NCBI GenBank assembly: GCA_035942915.1
Contig: DASZCR010000356.1
Coordinates: 1 to 21,138, forward strand
Direction: 5' to 3'
Origin: DASZCR01 sp035942915
GTDB taxonomy: Bacteria > Acidobacteriota > Blastocatellia > Pyrinomonadales > Pyrinomonadaceae
DNA length: 21,138 nucleotides
Within the stretch, counting starts at the first letter, position 1; every line of letters begins with the position of its first letter. The position numbers and the translations under genes are program-made. Below, piece after piece: positions 8,173-14,409 of this stretch. A model generated the notes under the pieces. That model saw only the letters and a program-made list of their open reading frames with translations, searched no databases and had not been told where the DNA came from.

Positions 8173-9705
8173 CTATTGTCCGACGTGCAGCAGGTAATCG
8201 TGAGCCATCCGGCTCAGGTGTTCGAGGCTTCCGGCTCGCCGCGCGATGTATTTGGCGACGGCGGCGGGTAAGCGGTCGAGGATTTGATTGGCCGGTGTGT
8301 TAAGCCCCGGCGTGCAGATGGGGGCTGGCAGGTCGATGCCCGGATTGACGACCGTTTGGCTGAGCACCCAGTCAAACGGCGGCGCGACGGCGACCCGGTT
8401 CCAAAGTCCTGAGTCGCGAGGCTCGATGCCCTTCCAGCGCAGCAGTGTGGCGAGCGTGGAGGTGTGGTCGAAGGGAGGCCAGCCGAGCGGCGCGCGGAAG
8501 ACCGTGCCGGGGACGATGTAAGGAGAGATTAAGAGCGTCGGCACGCGGACGCCGAAGAGGTGAAAGTTGAAGGGCGAAGCGAGGCTGTCAGGGTCGCCCG
8601 GATTGGTCGCACCCCACGCGGGCGCGTGATGGTCGTACGTGCCGCCGTGCTCGTCGAAGGTGACAATCAGGAGCGTCCGCTCCCACGCGGCGGCGTTCGA
8701 CTTGAGCGCCGTGTAGATGTCATAGAGCAGTTGTTCGCCGGGGCAGACGCTCGTCGGCGGGTGGTAGTCGTTCCCCTGCTTGCTCAGTTCGTAGCTGATG
8801 CCGCCGCCCCACTTCGGTTCGATGTAGGTGAAAGCGGGAAGAGCGCCGGAGGCGGCACGCGCGTAGAAGCCGAGGTCTGGATGGTCTATGGGCACGACTT
8901 CGAGCAGCGGACGACCGGCGCGCGGGTTGCTGATAACCTGATTCATGCAGGGGAACGTGTACTGCGTGAAGCATTGCCCGCCATGCCATATCTCATGGTA
9001 GAAGATGCCCATCGAGACGCCCTTCTCGGCCAGCGCGTTCCAGATGGTGCGCGTGTTGAATTGCTCGATGCCGATTTCTTCAGGCCCCGCGTTGACGAGG
9101 CGACCGAGCGACGTGCCGCAGAGCGAGAAAGCGCGATTGGGATTGGTCTGCGTCGGCATTGAGCAATACCAGCGGTCGCTGACGGCGTATTGCTTGGCGA
9201 GACCGGAGATGATGGGGAGGTCTGCGCTCGTGTAGGTCTCCGTCATCTGAAGCGTTTCGTTCCAGGTGTCGTCGTCGGCGTCGAAGTCTTGCAGGAAGCC
9301 CTGCATGGCAGCGTATGTGCCGTCGGGCGGCGGCGTGTTGACGGTGTTCTGCGCGTCGCCGAAAAGCTGGTTCAAAACGTCTTCATACTCTTCGTAAGGG
9401 TCGAGGTTCGGGACGGTCAGGCCGTCGCTGCCGACGCCTCTCTGAATCGGGTAGTACGTCACGTCGCTCCACCAATGGGGCTGGAGCGGTAGCCAATACC
9501 TGCCTTCGACGAGACCGTCATAAGGCGCGCTGTGCGGACGCGGAGGAACCACGTTCTTCGGCGTCTCGTTCTCATAGAGCCAGCCCAGCAGGTTATCCAG
9601 CGAACGGTTCTCAAGCATCAGATAGACGACCGTGTCTATCTGCGACAACACGCCCGATTCCGGGATACGACCGTCCTGCTGCGCGTACACGTCTCGCTCG
9701 CTCAT
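8173..9705 (-). CDS. Phosphoesterase family protein (phospholipase C/acid phosphatase AcpA-like, PF04185 type)
   Basis: A 510-residue metal-dependent phosphoesterase. The N-terminal metal/nucleophile motif is LENRSLDNLLG at 31-41, the central block is DRWYCSMPTQTNPNR at 177-191, and the C-terminal metal motif is DEHGGTYDHHAP at 351-362. Family members hydrolyse phosphatidylcholine-type lipids or phosphomonoesters. Most are exported, often by Tat, but here the protein opens MSERDVYAQQDGRIPES with no hydrophobic or twin-arginine segment. The start is well supported: GGAGG lies 4 nt before the ATG at 9705. The protein may therefore be cytoplasmic or use another route. It is followed 17 bp later by the methyltransferase and preceded by the NusG paralog across a 210-bp gap, all on the same strand. 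Confidence 0.88.
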   Translation of the reverse strand: MSERDVYAQQDGRIPESGVLSQIDTVVYLMLENRSLDNLLGWLYENETPKNVVPPRPHSAPYDGLVEGRYWLPLQPHWWSDVTYYPIQRGVGSDGLTVPNLDPYEEYEDVLNQLFGDAQNTVNTPPPDGTYAAMQGFLQDFDADDDTWNETLQMTETYTSADLPIISGLAKQYAVSDRWYCSMPTQTNPNRAFSLCGTSLGRLVNAGPEEIGIEQFNTRTIWNALAEKGVSMGIFYHEIWHGGQCFTQYTFPCMNQVISNPRAGRPLLEVVPIDHPDLGFYARAASGALPAFTYIEPKWGGGISYELSKQGNDYHPPTSVCPGEQLLYDIYTALKSNAAAWERTLLIVTFDEHGGTYDHHAPAWGATNPGDPDSLASPFNFHLFGVRVPTLLISPYIVPGTVFRAPLGWPPFDHTSTLATLLRWKGIEPRDSGLWNRVAVAPPFDWVLSQTVVNPGIDLPAPICTPGLNTPANQILDRLPAAVAKYIARRAGSLEHLSRMAHDYLLHVGQ

Positions 9706-9836
9706 CTGGCCTCCATCCGTTGTCTTTAAGGGTAAAGTTTCCCGCGTCGTCGGATTGCGCCCCTATCCTTATCATAAACGCGCCGGCCGCCGCCATGTCC
9801 TGCGCGGGTTGCGAGGCGGAAATAACCGTCGAGGCA

Positions 9837-9853
9837 AGGGACGGCTTGTCCCT
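9837..9853. repeat. Small hairpin in the gap between the NusG paralog and the phosphoesterase gene
   Basis: AGGGAC (9837-9842) and GTCCCT (9848-9853) form a 6-bp stem with a 5-nt loop, about 63 nt after the NusG-paralog stop codon. No U-run follows on the - strand. It could be a partial terminator or a pause site. I found nothing else of substance in 9706-9915 and no convincing promoter for the phosphoesterase gene. Confidence 0.3.
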
Positions 9854-9915
9854 CACCCCTACAGCACATCACGCGAGAGAGTGGCAGCTATTGACAGAGC
9901 AGATGACGGCGAGGC

Positions 9916-10449
9916 TCAGACGTTGGCGGCGATTTTCTTAATCGAGTCTCTTTCGAGGACGATGTGGCTTTGAAAGCTGACGGTCGTCAGGAGGATGCGA
10001 ACGCGCTCGGACTCTTTCAGTTCGCGTTCAAAGATGCCGATGAAGTTTCTGAAGGGGCCGTCTTTGACGAGCACCGTGTCTCCGGCTTTGAACTCCTCGC
10101 CGATTTTGATGAAGCCGTCGTCGCCGACTCTCATCCGCATGATGGCTATCATCTCGTTGTCGAGGGGAATCGTCTGCTCGCCGAAACGCACGACCTCGTG
10201 GACGCCTCTCGTGAAGGTGATTTTGTGCAGCATGTGCGTCGGGTCGAAACGCGCGAAGATGTATTGCGGAAAGAGAGGTTTGCCGACGACGACCGAAGAG
10301 CTGCCGGCGCGTGTCCGGCGCGTTTTCAGCTTCGGGTTGAAGGTCTCGACGCCCCATGCCCGCAGGTTGTTCTCCGCGCGGTCTTCCTGCTTATGCTTGG
10401 TGTGAATCACGTACCAGCCGAGGCGCTCCTGCGTCTGCTCAGACTTCAT
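9916..10449 (-). CDS. Specialised NusG paralog, transcription antiterminator of the RfaH/UpxY/LoaP type
   Basis: A 177-residue NusG-like protein. The NGN domain (about 10-108) opens with GWYVIHTKHKQEDRAENNL and contains PLFPQYIFARFD at 58-69, the usual RNA-polymerase-binding region. The KOW domain (about 120-177) contains GDTVLVKDGPFRNFIGIFE. The short NGN start and the 'FPQYIFARF' motif fit operon-specific paralogs rather than housekeeping NusG. There are no neighbouring secE or ribosomal genes, which would mark the housekeeping copy. Such proteins ride with RNA polymerase and suppress pausing and termination in long operons for capsule, LPS or polyketide/peptide synthesis. The ATG at 10449 has an unusually complete ribosome site. 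It lies next to a long NRPS operon but in a separate transcription unit downstream of it. Confidence 0.9.
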   Translation of the reverse strand: MKSEQTQERLGWYVIHTKHKQEDRAENNLRAWGVETFNPKLKTRRTRAGSSSVVVGKPLFPQYIFARFDPTHMLHKITFTRGVHEVVRFGEQTIPLDNEMIAIMRMRVGDDGFIKIGEEFKAGDTVLVKDGPFRNFIGIFERELKESERVRILLTTVSFQSHIVLERDSIKKIAANV

Positions 10450-10452
10450 CGT

Positions 10453-10461
10453 TCACCTCCT
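10453..10461 (-). promoter_or_regulatory. Near-perfect Shine-Dalgarno sequence of the NusG paralog
   Basis: AGGAGGTGA on the - strand matches the 16S 3' end over nine bases, with AGGAGG placed 6 nt before the ATG at 10449. It fixes the start codon and predicts strong translation. Confidence 0.85.
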
Positions 10462-10543
10462 ATTTGTAGAACAATCAAAGGTCGCTTCCGAGACGGTTGG
10501 TCGCGGCGCGCGCTAAACGCGAGGAGACGTTTGAGAGTCGGAC

Positions 10544-10630
10544 TCAGGAGATGTCGAGGCGGTGTCTGTGAAGATGAGGTCGAAGATATTTTGCGAGATA
10601 AAGGTGCGTATGGTGAGGCGTGGTCATCAT
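10544..10630 (-). CDS. Candidate 28-residue histidine-rich leader ORF ahead of the NusG paralog
   Basis: Inside the predicted leader of the NusG-paralog transcript, an ATGATG at 10630 opens a 28-codon frame. It encodes MMTTPHHTHLYLAKYL at residues 1-16 and continues RPHLHRHRLDIS to a TGA at 10544-10546. Six of the 28 residues are histidine. A weak GGA lies upstream of the ATG. It could be a regulatory leader peptide or simply chance; no homologue is known to me. Confidence 0.2.
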   Translation of the reverse strand: MMTTPHHTHLYLAKYLRPHLHRHRLDIS

Positions 10631-10713
10631 AGCGTTCCGTTTCTGATGAAGATGATGATGAGAAAGTTGAGGGTGAGAGCCACTCGTTAACTTCTGCTGC
10701 TCAGGGCAGCCTC

Positions 10714-10741
10714 ATCATATACTTTTCAGGATTCGTGTCAA
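10714..10741 (-). promoter_or_regulatory. Strong sigma70-type promoter for the NusG-paralog operon
   Basis: On the - strand, TTGACA (10741-10736, a perfect consensus -35) is followed by a 16-nt spacer and TATGAT (10719-10714, one mismatch to TATAAT). An inverted repeat GCTGC-TCAGG-GCAGC (10696-10710) overlaps the predicted start site and could be an operator. The promoter begins 6 nt beyond the hairpin that ends the NRPS operon. Confidence 0.7.
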
Positions 10742-10747
10742 GACGAC

Positions 10748-10801
10748 TGCGAGCCGCCACTCAGACCCCGTCCGAGAGCAGGGTTTGATTGGCGGCTCGC
10801 A
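10748..10801 (-). terminator. Strong hairpin, likely end of the NRPS operon
   Basis: TGCGAGCCGCCA (10748-10759) and TGGCGGCTCGCA (10790-10801) are perfectly complementary over 12 bp. After a 2x2 internal loop the stem continues with CAGACCC (10762-10768) against GGGTTTG (10781-10787), which has one G-U pair in the - strand or + strand RNA. It starts 27 nt past the SbnB stop. No long U-run follows on the - strand, so it may be a factor-assisted terminator or an mRNA 3' stabiliser. Confidence 0.65.
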
Positions 10802-10828
10802 CCGTTGCGACCCTCTTTCAGTGGCTTC

Positions 10829-11863
10829 TTAGCTGCTCCCGGTTCTCTCCGTCCAGGCGGCCGGGAAGAAGGATTCGACGACCGTTCCCAGACCTTGCCT
10901 GAGCGCCTCTTCAAAGATGAAATGAGCGACGGCGAGGTCGAGGATGCCTAACCCGAAGGGACTGAAGACCGTCGTCTCGTGCGCCTCGCTCCGCGCGCTC
11001 GCACGTCCGAGGAGGATGTCTCCCAGAGTGCAGCGGACGAAATCCCGTCCGCCCGTCAACTGCTCGGCCAGATGAATGGAGGTTTGCGCGCGAGAGATGT
11101 GGTCGATGTCGTCTGCGACGTTATCGCAGGAGAGGATAACTTCGGGCGTCAGGTCGCGTAGCGAGACGTGCAGAATCGTGGCGCGCGGCGGCACGCGCGA
11201 GAGGTCTTGAATGTGCGGCGTGGTGGCGGTCGTGGCGAGCGCCGTCAGCGGACAGTTCTGCAACACGGTCTCGGCGTCGGGCGCGAGGCGAACTTCGATT
11301 TTGTCCGACAGTTCGCGGCACTTCTCCCTGAACTGCTCTGCGCGCTCGACGCTTCTATCGAAGATGAGCAGGGATTCGATACGGTCGAGCGTCGCCAGCA
11401 TGAAGCGCACCAACTCGAAGCCGATAAGCCCGCAGCCGATGACGCCGACCTGTGCGGCGTCGCCGTCGTGCAGGCGTCGGGCGGCGAGGGCGGCGCTGGC
11501 GGCCGTGCGCTTGGCGCTGATGGCAGAGCCTTCGATGATGGCGCGCGCGCGTCCCGTCTCGGTCGAGTTGAGAATCACGACGGCCGAAGCGCGTTCCATC
11601 CCCCGGTCGAGATTGCCCGGAAAAGAGGATATCCACTTGATGCCCGCCACCGCAAAGCCGTCGCCGAGATAAGCGGGCAAGGCGATGATGCGGTTGCGCT
11701 CTTCTTCGGGGAAGCGCAGGAACATCGAGTGTGGCAAAGTGCTCTCGCCCCTCGCATGTGCCTCGTAAGCCAGTCGCACGACCTCGACGATTTCCGGCTC
11801 TCTTCCTTCAAGCAGCGAGAGCACCTCGCCGCCGTTGAGTATTACGATGTCACTTTCACGCAT
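10829..11863 (-). CDS. sbnB: SbnB-like dehydrogenase of 2,3-diaminopropionate synthesis (ornithine cyclodeaminase fold)
   Basis: A 344-residue member of the ornithine cyclodeaminase/mu-crystallin family. In the SbnB branch it oxidises N-(2-amino-2-carboxyethyl)-L-glutamate with NAD+ to give L-2,3-diaminopropionate and 2-oxoglutarate. Supporting motifs are MRESDIVILNGGEV at the start, LPHSMFLRFP near 43-52, GIKWISSFPGN at 74-84 and the dinucleotide loop GCGLIG at 143-148. The frame is open back to 12127, but the extra 88 residues are arginine-rich and overlap the SbnA gene out of frame. The ATG at 11863 has GAGGA 6 nt upstream. It overlaps the end of the SbnA gene by 22 nt, indicating coupled translation. 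The adjacent SbnA partner decides the assignment over plain ornithine cyclodeaminase. Confidence 0.9.
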   Translation of the reverse strand: MRESDIVILNGGEVLSLLEGREPEIVEVVRLAYEAHARGESTLPHSMFLRFPEEERNRIIALPAYLGDGFAVAGIKWISSFPGNLDRGMERASAVVILNSTETGRARAIIEGSAISAKRTAASAALAARRLHDGDAAQVGVIGCGLIGFELVRFMLATLDRIESLLIFDRSVERAEQFREKCRELSDKIEVRLAPDAETVLQNCPLTALATTATTPHIQDLSRVPPRATILHVSLRDLTPEVILSCDNVADDIDHISRAQTSIHLAEQLTGGRDFVRCTLGDILLGRASARSEAHETTVFSPFGLGILDLAVAHFIFEEALRQGLGTVVESFFPAAWTERTGSS

Positions 11864-12846
11864 TCCTGTTCCTCTTCCTGCTCCTCCCAGAGATGCGCCG
11901 ACGCGTCGAAGTGCGCGGCCACCCAGTTGTCTGAATAGATGGTGTCGAGATAACGCTCGCCCCGGTCGGCGAAGATGCCGACGCAGGTCGCGCCCGGTTC
12001 GATGGCCTCTCTCATCTGTTCGACGGCCATCAGGATAGCCCCTGACGAACCGCCCGCGAGAATCGCTTCTTTGCGCACCAGACGCCTGCACCCAACGACG
12101 CAGTCGAGGTCTGAGACGTGGATGCACGCGTCAACCAAATCCGGCTCGTGAAGTTTGGGGCGGACGGCCGACCCGTGACCCGGAATGAGGCGCTTGGCAG
12201 GTTTACAACCGAAGATGACGCTGCCCTTCGCATCGACCGCAATGACCTTCGTCTTGAGACCGTTCGAGCGCACAAACTCGGCGCAGCCGCGCACCGTGCC
12301 GCAAGTACTCGTGGCACAGAAGACGTAATCGGGTTCCCGGCCTAACTGCGCGACCACCTCGCGCATCGTCACGTGATGAGCCTTGAAGTTGTTGAGGTTG
12401 GAATATTGGTCAGGCCAATAGCTGTTGGGGATGTCGTCGAGCAGATGGCGCACGCGGTTGAGACGCGACTGCAAGAACTCGCCCGTCACGGGGTCAGGCT
12501 CGGAGACGTAGCTTATCTCGGCTCCGTAAGCCTTCAGGATTTCGATGTTGCTCTTGGTGGTTTTCGGGTCGATGACGCAGACGAAGCGCAGGCCGTAATA
12601 GGCGCAGACCTGCGCCAGCCCGATGCCCATGTTGCCCGAACTGGATTCGATGATGGTCGTCTCCGGCCGCACCTTGCCGGTCTCCAGCGCGTCCCGGATG
12701 ATGCTCATCGCGGCTCTGTCTTTGATGCTGCCGCCCGGATTGAATCCTTCGAGCTTGGCGTAGAAATGGAAGCCGCAGTCTTTGAAGACGCGCGACAACC
12801 TGACGAGAGGAGTCTCGCCGATGAGGGCTAAGATGTCTGTGTGCAT
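11842..12846 (-). CDS. sbnA: SbnA-like N-(2-amino-2-carboxyethyl)-L-glutamate synthase
   Basis: A 334-residue PLP enzyme of the cysteine-synthase fold. SbnA joins O-phospho-L-serine and L-glutamate to form the precursor that SbnB converts to L-2,3-diaminopropionate. The PLP lysine is Lys42 in NPGGSIKDR, the substrate loop is SSSGNMG at 68-74, and GGSSGA is near the C-terminus. Blocks AVDAKGSVIFG and DRGERYLDTIYSDNW match my memory of Staphylococcus aureus SbnA and differ from ordinary cysteine synthase. AAGGA lies 6-7 nt before the ATG at 12846. It follows the DinB gene by 32 bp and overlaps the SbnB gene, forming a Dap-supply cassette inside the NRPS operon. Dap supplied this way is used in staphyloferrin B, zwittermicin and the tuberactinomycins. 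Confidence 0.92.
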   Translation of the reverse strand: MHTDILALIGETPLVRLSRVFKDCGFHFYAKLEGFNPGGSIKDRAAMSIIRDALETGKVRPETTIIESSSGNMGIGLAQVCAYYGLRFVCVIDPKTTKSNIEILKAYGAEISYVSEPDPVTGEFLQSRLNRVRHLLDDIPNSYWPDQYSNLNNFKAHHVTMREVVAQLGREPDYVFCATSTCGTVRGCAEFVRSNGLKTKVIAVDAKGSVIFGCKPAKRLIPGHGSAVRPKLHEPDLVDACIHVSDLDCVVGCRRLVRKEAILAGGSSGAILMAVEQMREAIEPGATCVGIFADRGERYLDTIYSDNWVAAHFDASAHLWEEQEEEQECVKVTS

Positions 12847-12863
12847 AGCTTTTCCTTAATGAC

Positions 12864-12878
12864 GCTGTCTCTGACAGC
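12864..12878. repeat. Intercistronic hairpin between the DinB and SbnA genes
   Basis: GCTGTC (12864-12869), loop TCT and GACAGC (12873-12878) form a perfect 6-bp stem with a triloop directly after the DinB stop codon and just before the SbnA ribosome site. It may tune SbnA translation or protect mRNA ends; no U-run follows. Confidence 0.4.
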
Positions 12879-13529
12879 CTATAACTCGTCGGGCTTCGCT
12901 GGTTGAGCCGGCGGCTTTTGCTGCTGCTGTTGCTGCTGCTGCCGTCGCCTCTGCTGTTCTTCCGTCCAGGGGGGAACGATGCCGTTGATGCGCGCGTAGG
13001 CGATGGATTGACCGAGATGTTCGGCCATATGGCGCGTCATAAAGAGAAAGAATCCGCGCACCGTGTTGGGGCGGCCGAACCACTTGATGGCCTTGTCGCC
13101 GTCCGTGTCTGAGACGTTCGCTATGGCCTGACGGATTTGTATGAACGATTGCTTGAGAGCCTTGACGACATCGACTTTGGCCGTCATCGAAGTCTCGAAG
13201 CCTTCGTACTTGAAGCCCGCAGGGGCGGGCGTGCCGAGCAGCGCCGGGAATTCCAGATTGACACCCGCGACGTGCAAAAATATCTCGCCGAACGAGCGCG
13301 CGCCCGCGCCCGGACGCCACGAATATTTCTCGGCCGGGATAAACTCTGCGAGGCTCATGTAATAACGCTCGGTAACGTCCAACTCTTTCAAAAATTCTGC
13401 GCGAAAGCCGGAGGCGGGAGCGACCAGAGCCGGGGGCGTCTGTGATTTCACATCCTGTGCAAAGGCTTCTTCGGCGTACCCAGAGGCGCAGAGCAGCAGC
13501 AGCACGCACGTCAACATTTGTCGTTTCAT
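12879..13529 (-). CDS. Exported DinB-fold protein with a C-terminal polyglutamine tail
   Basis: A 216-residue DinB/YfiT-like four-helix metalloprotein. The three candidate metal ligands are His86 (IFLHVAG), His167 and His171 (RHMAEHLGQSIAYAR). Cytoplasmic relatives are often thiol-dependent transferases; exported ones are common in Acidobacteria-like genomes and have no known reaction. Residues 1-25 form a signal peptide (MKRQMLTCVLLLLCASGYA). After the conserved NGIVPPW the chain becomes glutamine-rich, with eight consecutive Gln at 197-204, then proline-rich. GGAGG lies 5 nt before the ATG at 13529; an upstream TTG at 13541 overlaps this ribosome site and is not the start. It sits between the thioesterase (94 bp) and SbnA (32 bp) on the same strand, so it appears to be part of the peptide operon. 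Its role there is unknown. Confidence 0.85.
   Translation of the reverse strand: MKRQMLTCVLLLLCASGYAEEAFAQDVKSQTPPALVAPASGFRAEFLKELDVTERYYMSLAEFIPAEKYSWRPGAGARSFGEIFLHVAGVNLEFPALLGTPAPAGFKYEGFETSMTAKVDVVKALKQSFIQIRQAIANVSDTDGDKAIKWFGRPNTVRGFFLFMTRHMAEHLGQSIAYARINGIVPPWTEEQQRRRQQQQQQQQKPPAQPAKPDEL
12918..12941 (-). repeat. CAG/CAA triplet tract encoding eight glutamines
   Basis: Eight consecutive CAG or CAA codons near the 3' end of the DinB gene, preceded by arginine codons and further Gln codons. It is a slippage-prone microsatellite, and its length could vary between strains without changing the frame. Confidence 0.8.
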
Positions 13530-13623
13530 CATTTCCTCCAAAGTTTTTCAGACGTGAGGTCATGACAAACGCGTAAAAGTTAGGCGTCTGCGTGCATTGC
13601 GAGGTGAGGTTGTGCGGATTTCG

Positions 13624-14391
13624 CTAAGAATTCATCAACAGGTCACGTTTGACCGCTTCCAACAGGAGAGGTTGCGCCGTCTGTAGGAAGAAGTGGTCGC
13701 CCTCAAACATCTTGAGCGCACAAGAGGCCACCGTCTGCTCACACCAAGCGGTGAGATGCGCCTCCTCAACCTCCTTATCCTGTGTCCCGCCGTAAACCGA
13801 GATGGGACATTGCAAAGGAGGCTCGGAGCGATAGCGGTAAGTTTCCACCAACTCGAAATCGGCGCGCAGAATCGGGAGCATCAGTTGCAACAACTCTTCA
13901 TGTTCGAGCACCTCTGCCGGTGTGCCCTTGAGTTCTCGCAAACGCTCGATAAATTCCGCTTCGGGCAGGTTATAAGTGGCAGGCTCGTCCTCTTCGACCT
14001 GCGGCGCGCGTCTTCCTGAGACGAGCAGCCTGAGCGGCGCGAGGCCGTGCTGTCGCCTGAGCGTGCGCGTCAACTCGAAGGCCAGAATCGCTCCCATGCT
14101 GTGACCGAAGAAGGCGAAAGGCTTCGTCGTCAGCAGCGGCAGCAGCGCCGGTGTCATGCGTTCAATCATCAACGAGTAGTCTTTCAGCGGAGGCTCCTGC
14201 ATGCGGACGGCACGCCCCGGATACTGTATCGCCCAAACCTGCACGCCGGACGCGGCGGGAAAAGCGTTACGCCACGAGCGAAAGATTTGCGCGCTCCCGC
14301 CCGCGTAGGGAAAGCAGAACAGGTTCAATTTGGCCTGCGGCTGCGCGGCGTAGGTGACGAGCCAGGGATTAGGTGTGTAGGTGGCAGACAT
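13624..14391 (-). CDS. Type II thioesterase of a nonribosomal peptide cluster
   Basis: A 255-residue stand-alone alpha/beta hydrolase of the GrsT/SrfAD type. These enzymes remove wrong or stalled acyl groups from carrier proteins. The catalytic triad can be placed at Ser98 in FFGHSMGA, Asp205 in YGGTQDKEV and His233 in EGDHFFL. The opening 'KLNLFCFPYAGGSAQIFRSW' is typical of the family. The ATG at 14391 has no clear ribosome site and lies 18 bp after the exporter gene, so translation may be coupled. Because the NRPS has no integral TE in the visible part, this protein might also take part in release, but the family's usual job is editing. Confidence 0.92.
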   Translation of the reverse strand: MSATYTPNPWLVTYAAQPQAKLNLFCFPYAGGSAQIFRSWRNAFPAASGVQVWAIQYPGRAVRMQEPPLKDYSLMIERMTPALLPLLTTKPFAFFGHSMGAILAFELTRTLRRQHGLAPLRLLVSGRRAPQVEEDEPATYNLPEAEFIERLRELKGTPAEVLEHEELLQLMLPILRADFELVETYRYRSEPPLQCPISVYGGTQDKEVEEAHLTAWCEQTVASCALKMFEGDHFFLQTAQPLLLEAVKRDLLMNS

Positions 14392-14409
14392 TTTGTGCGC
14401 GATGAGTCT

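Larger units (their letters stand above)
10450..10707 (-). promoter_or_regulatory. Long 5' leader of the NusG-paralog transcript
   Basis: With a start site near 10707, predicted from the promoter, the mRNA has about 258 untranslated nt before the NusG-paralog ATG. It contains a run of repeated CAT/CTT triplets near 10643-10660, the His-rich mini-ORF (10544-10630) and a small AAACG/CGTTT stem (10515-10532). I recognise no known riboswitch. Long leaders are common targets of RfaH/LoaP-type factors, so autoregulation is possible. No gene is visible in this stretch apart from the mini-ORF. Confidence 0.35.

Noticed and set aside
9611..9856. 81-codon - strand frame upstream of and overlapping the phosphoesterase start
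   Set aside because: No ribosome site, no recognisable domain, and it overlaps the well-started phosphoesterase gene in another frame.
10640..10662. Repeated GATGATGATG stretch as a CRISPR-like or satellite repeat
   Set aside because: Too short and imperfect, with no spacer structure. No CRISPR array was seen anywhere in the window.
10696..10710. GCTGC/GCAGC hairpin as an RfaH/LoaP recruitment element in the leader
   Set aside because: The predicted transcription start (~10707) falls inside it, so the hairpin would not be fully transcribed. An operator role is more plausible.
11168..11938. 256-codon + strand frame opposite the SbnB/SbnA genes
   Set aside because: It is the shadow of strong - strand coding regions, with biased composition and no motif.
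11864..12127. 88-residue N-terminal extension of the SbnB frame
   Set aside because: It overlaps the SbnA gene out of frame and is Arg-rich without resemblance to SbnB. The ATG at 11863 has a ribosome site and begins the family's usual N-terminus.
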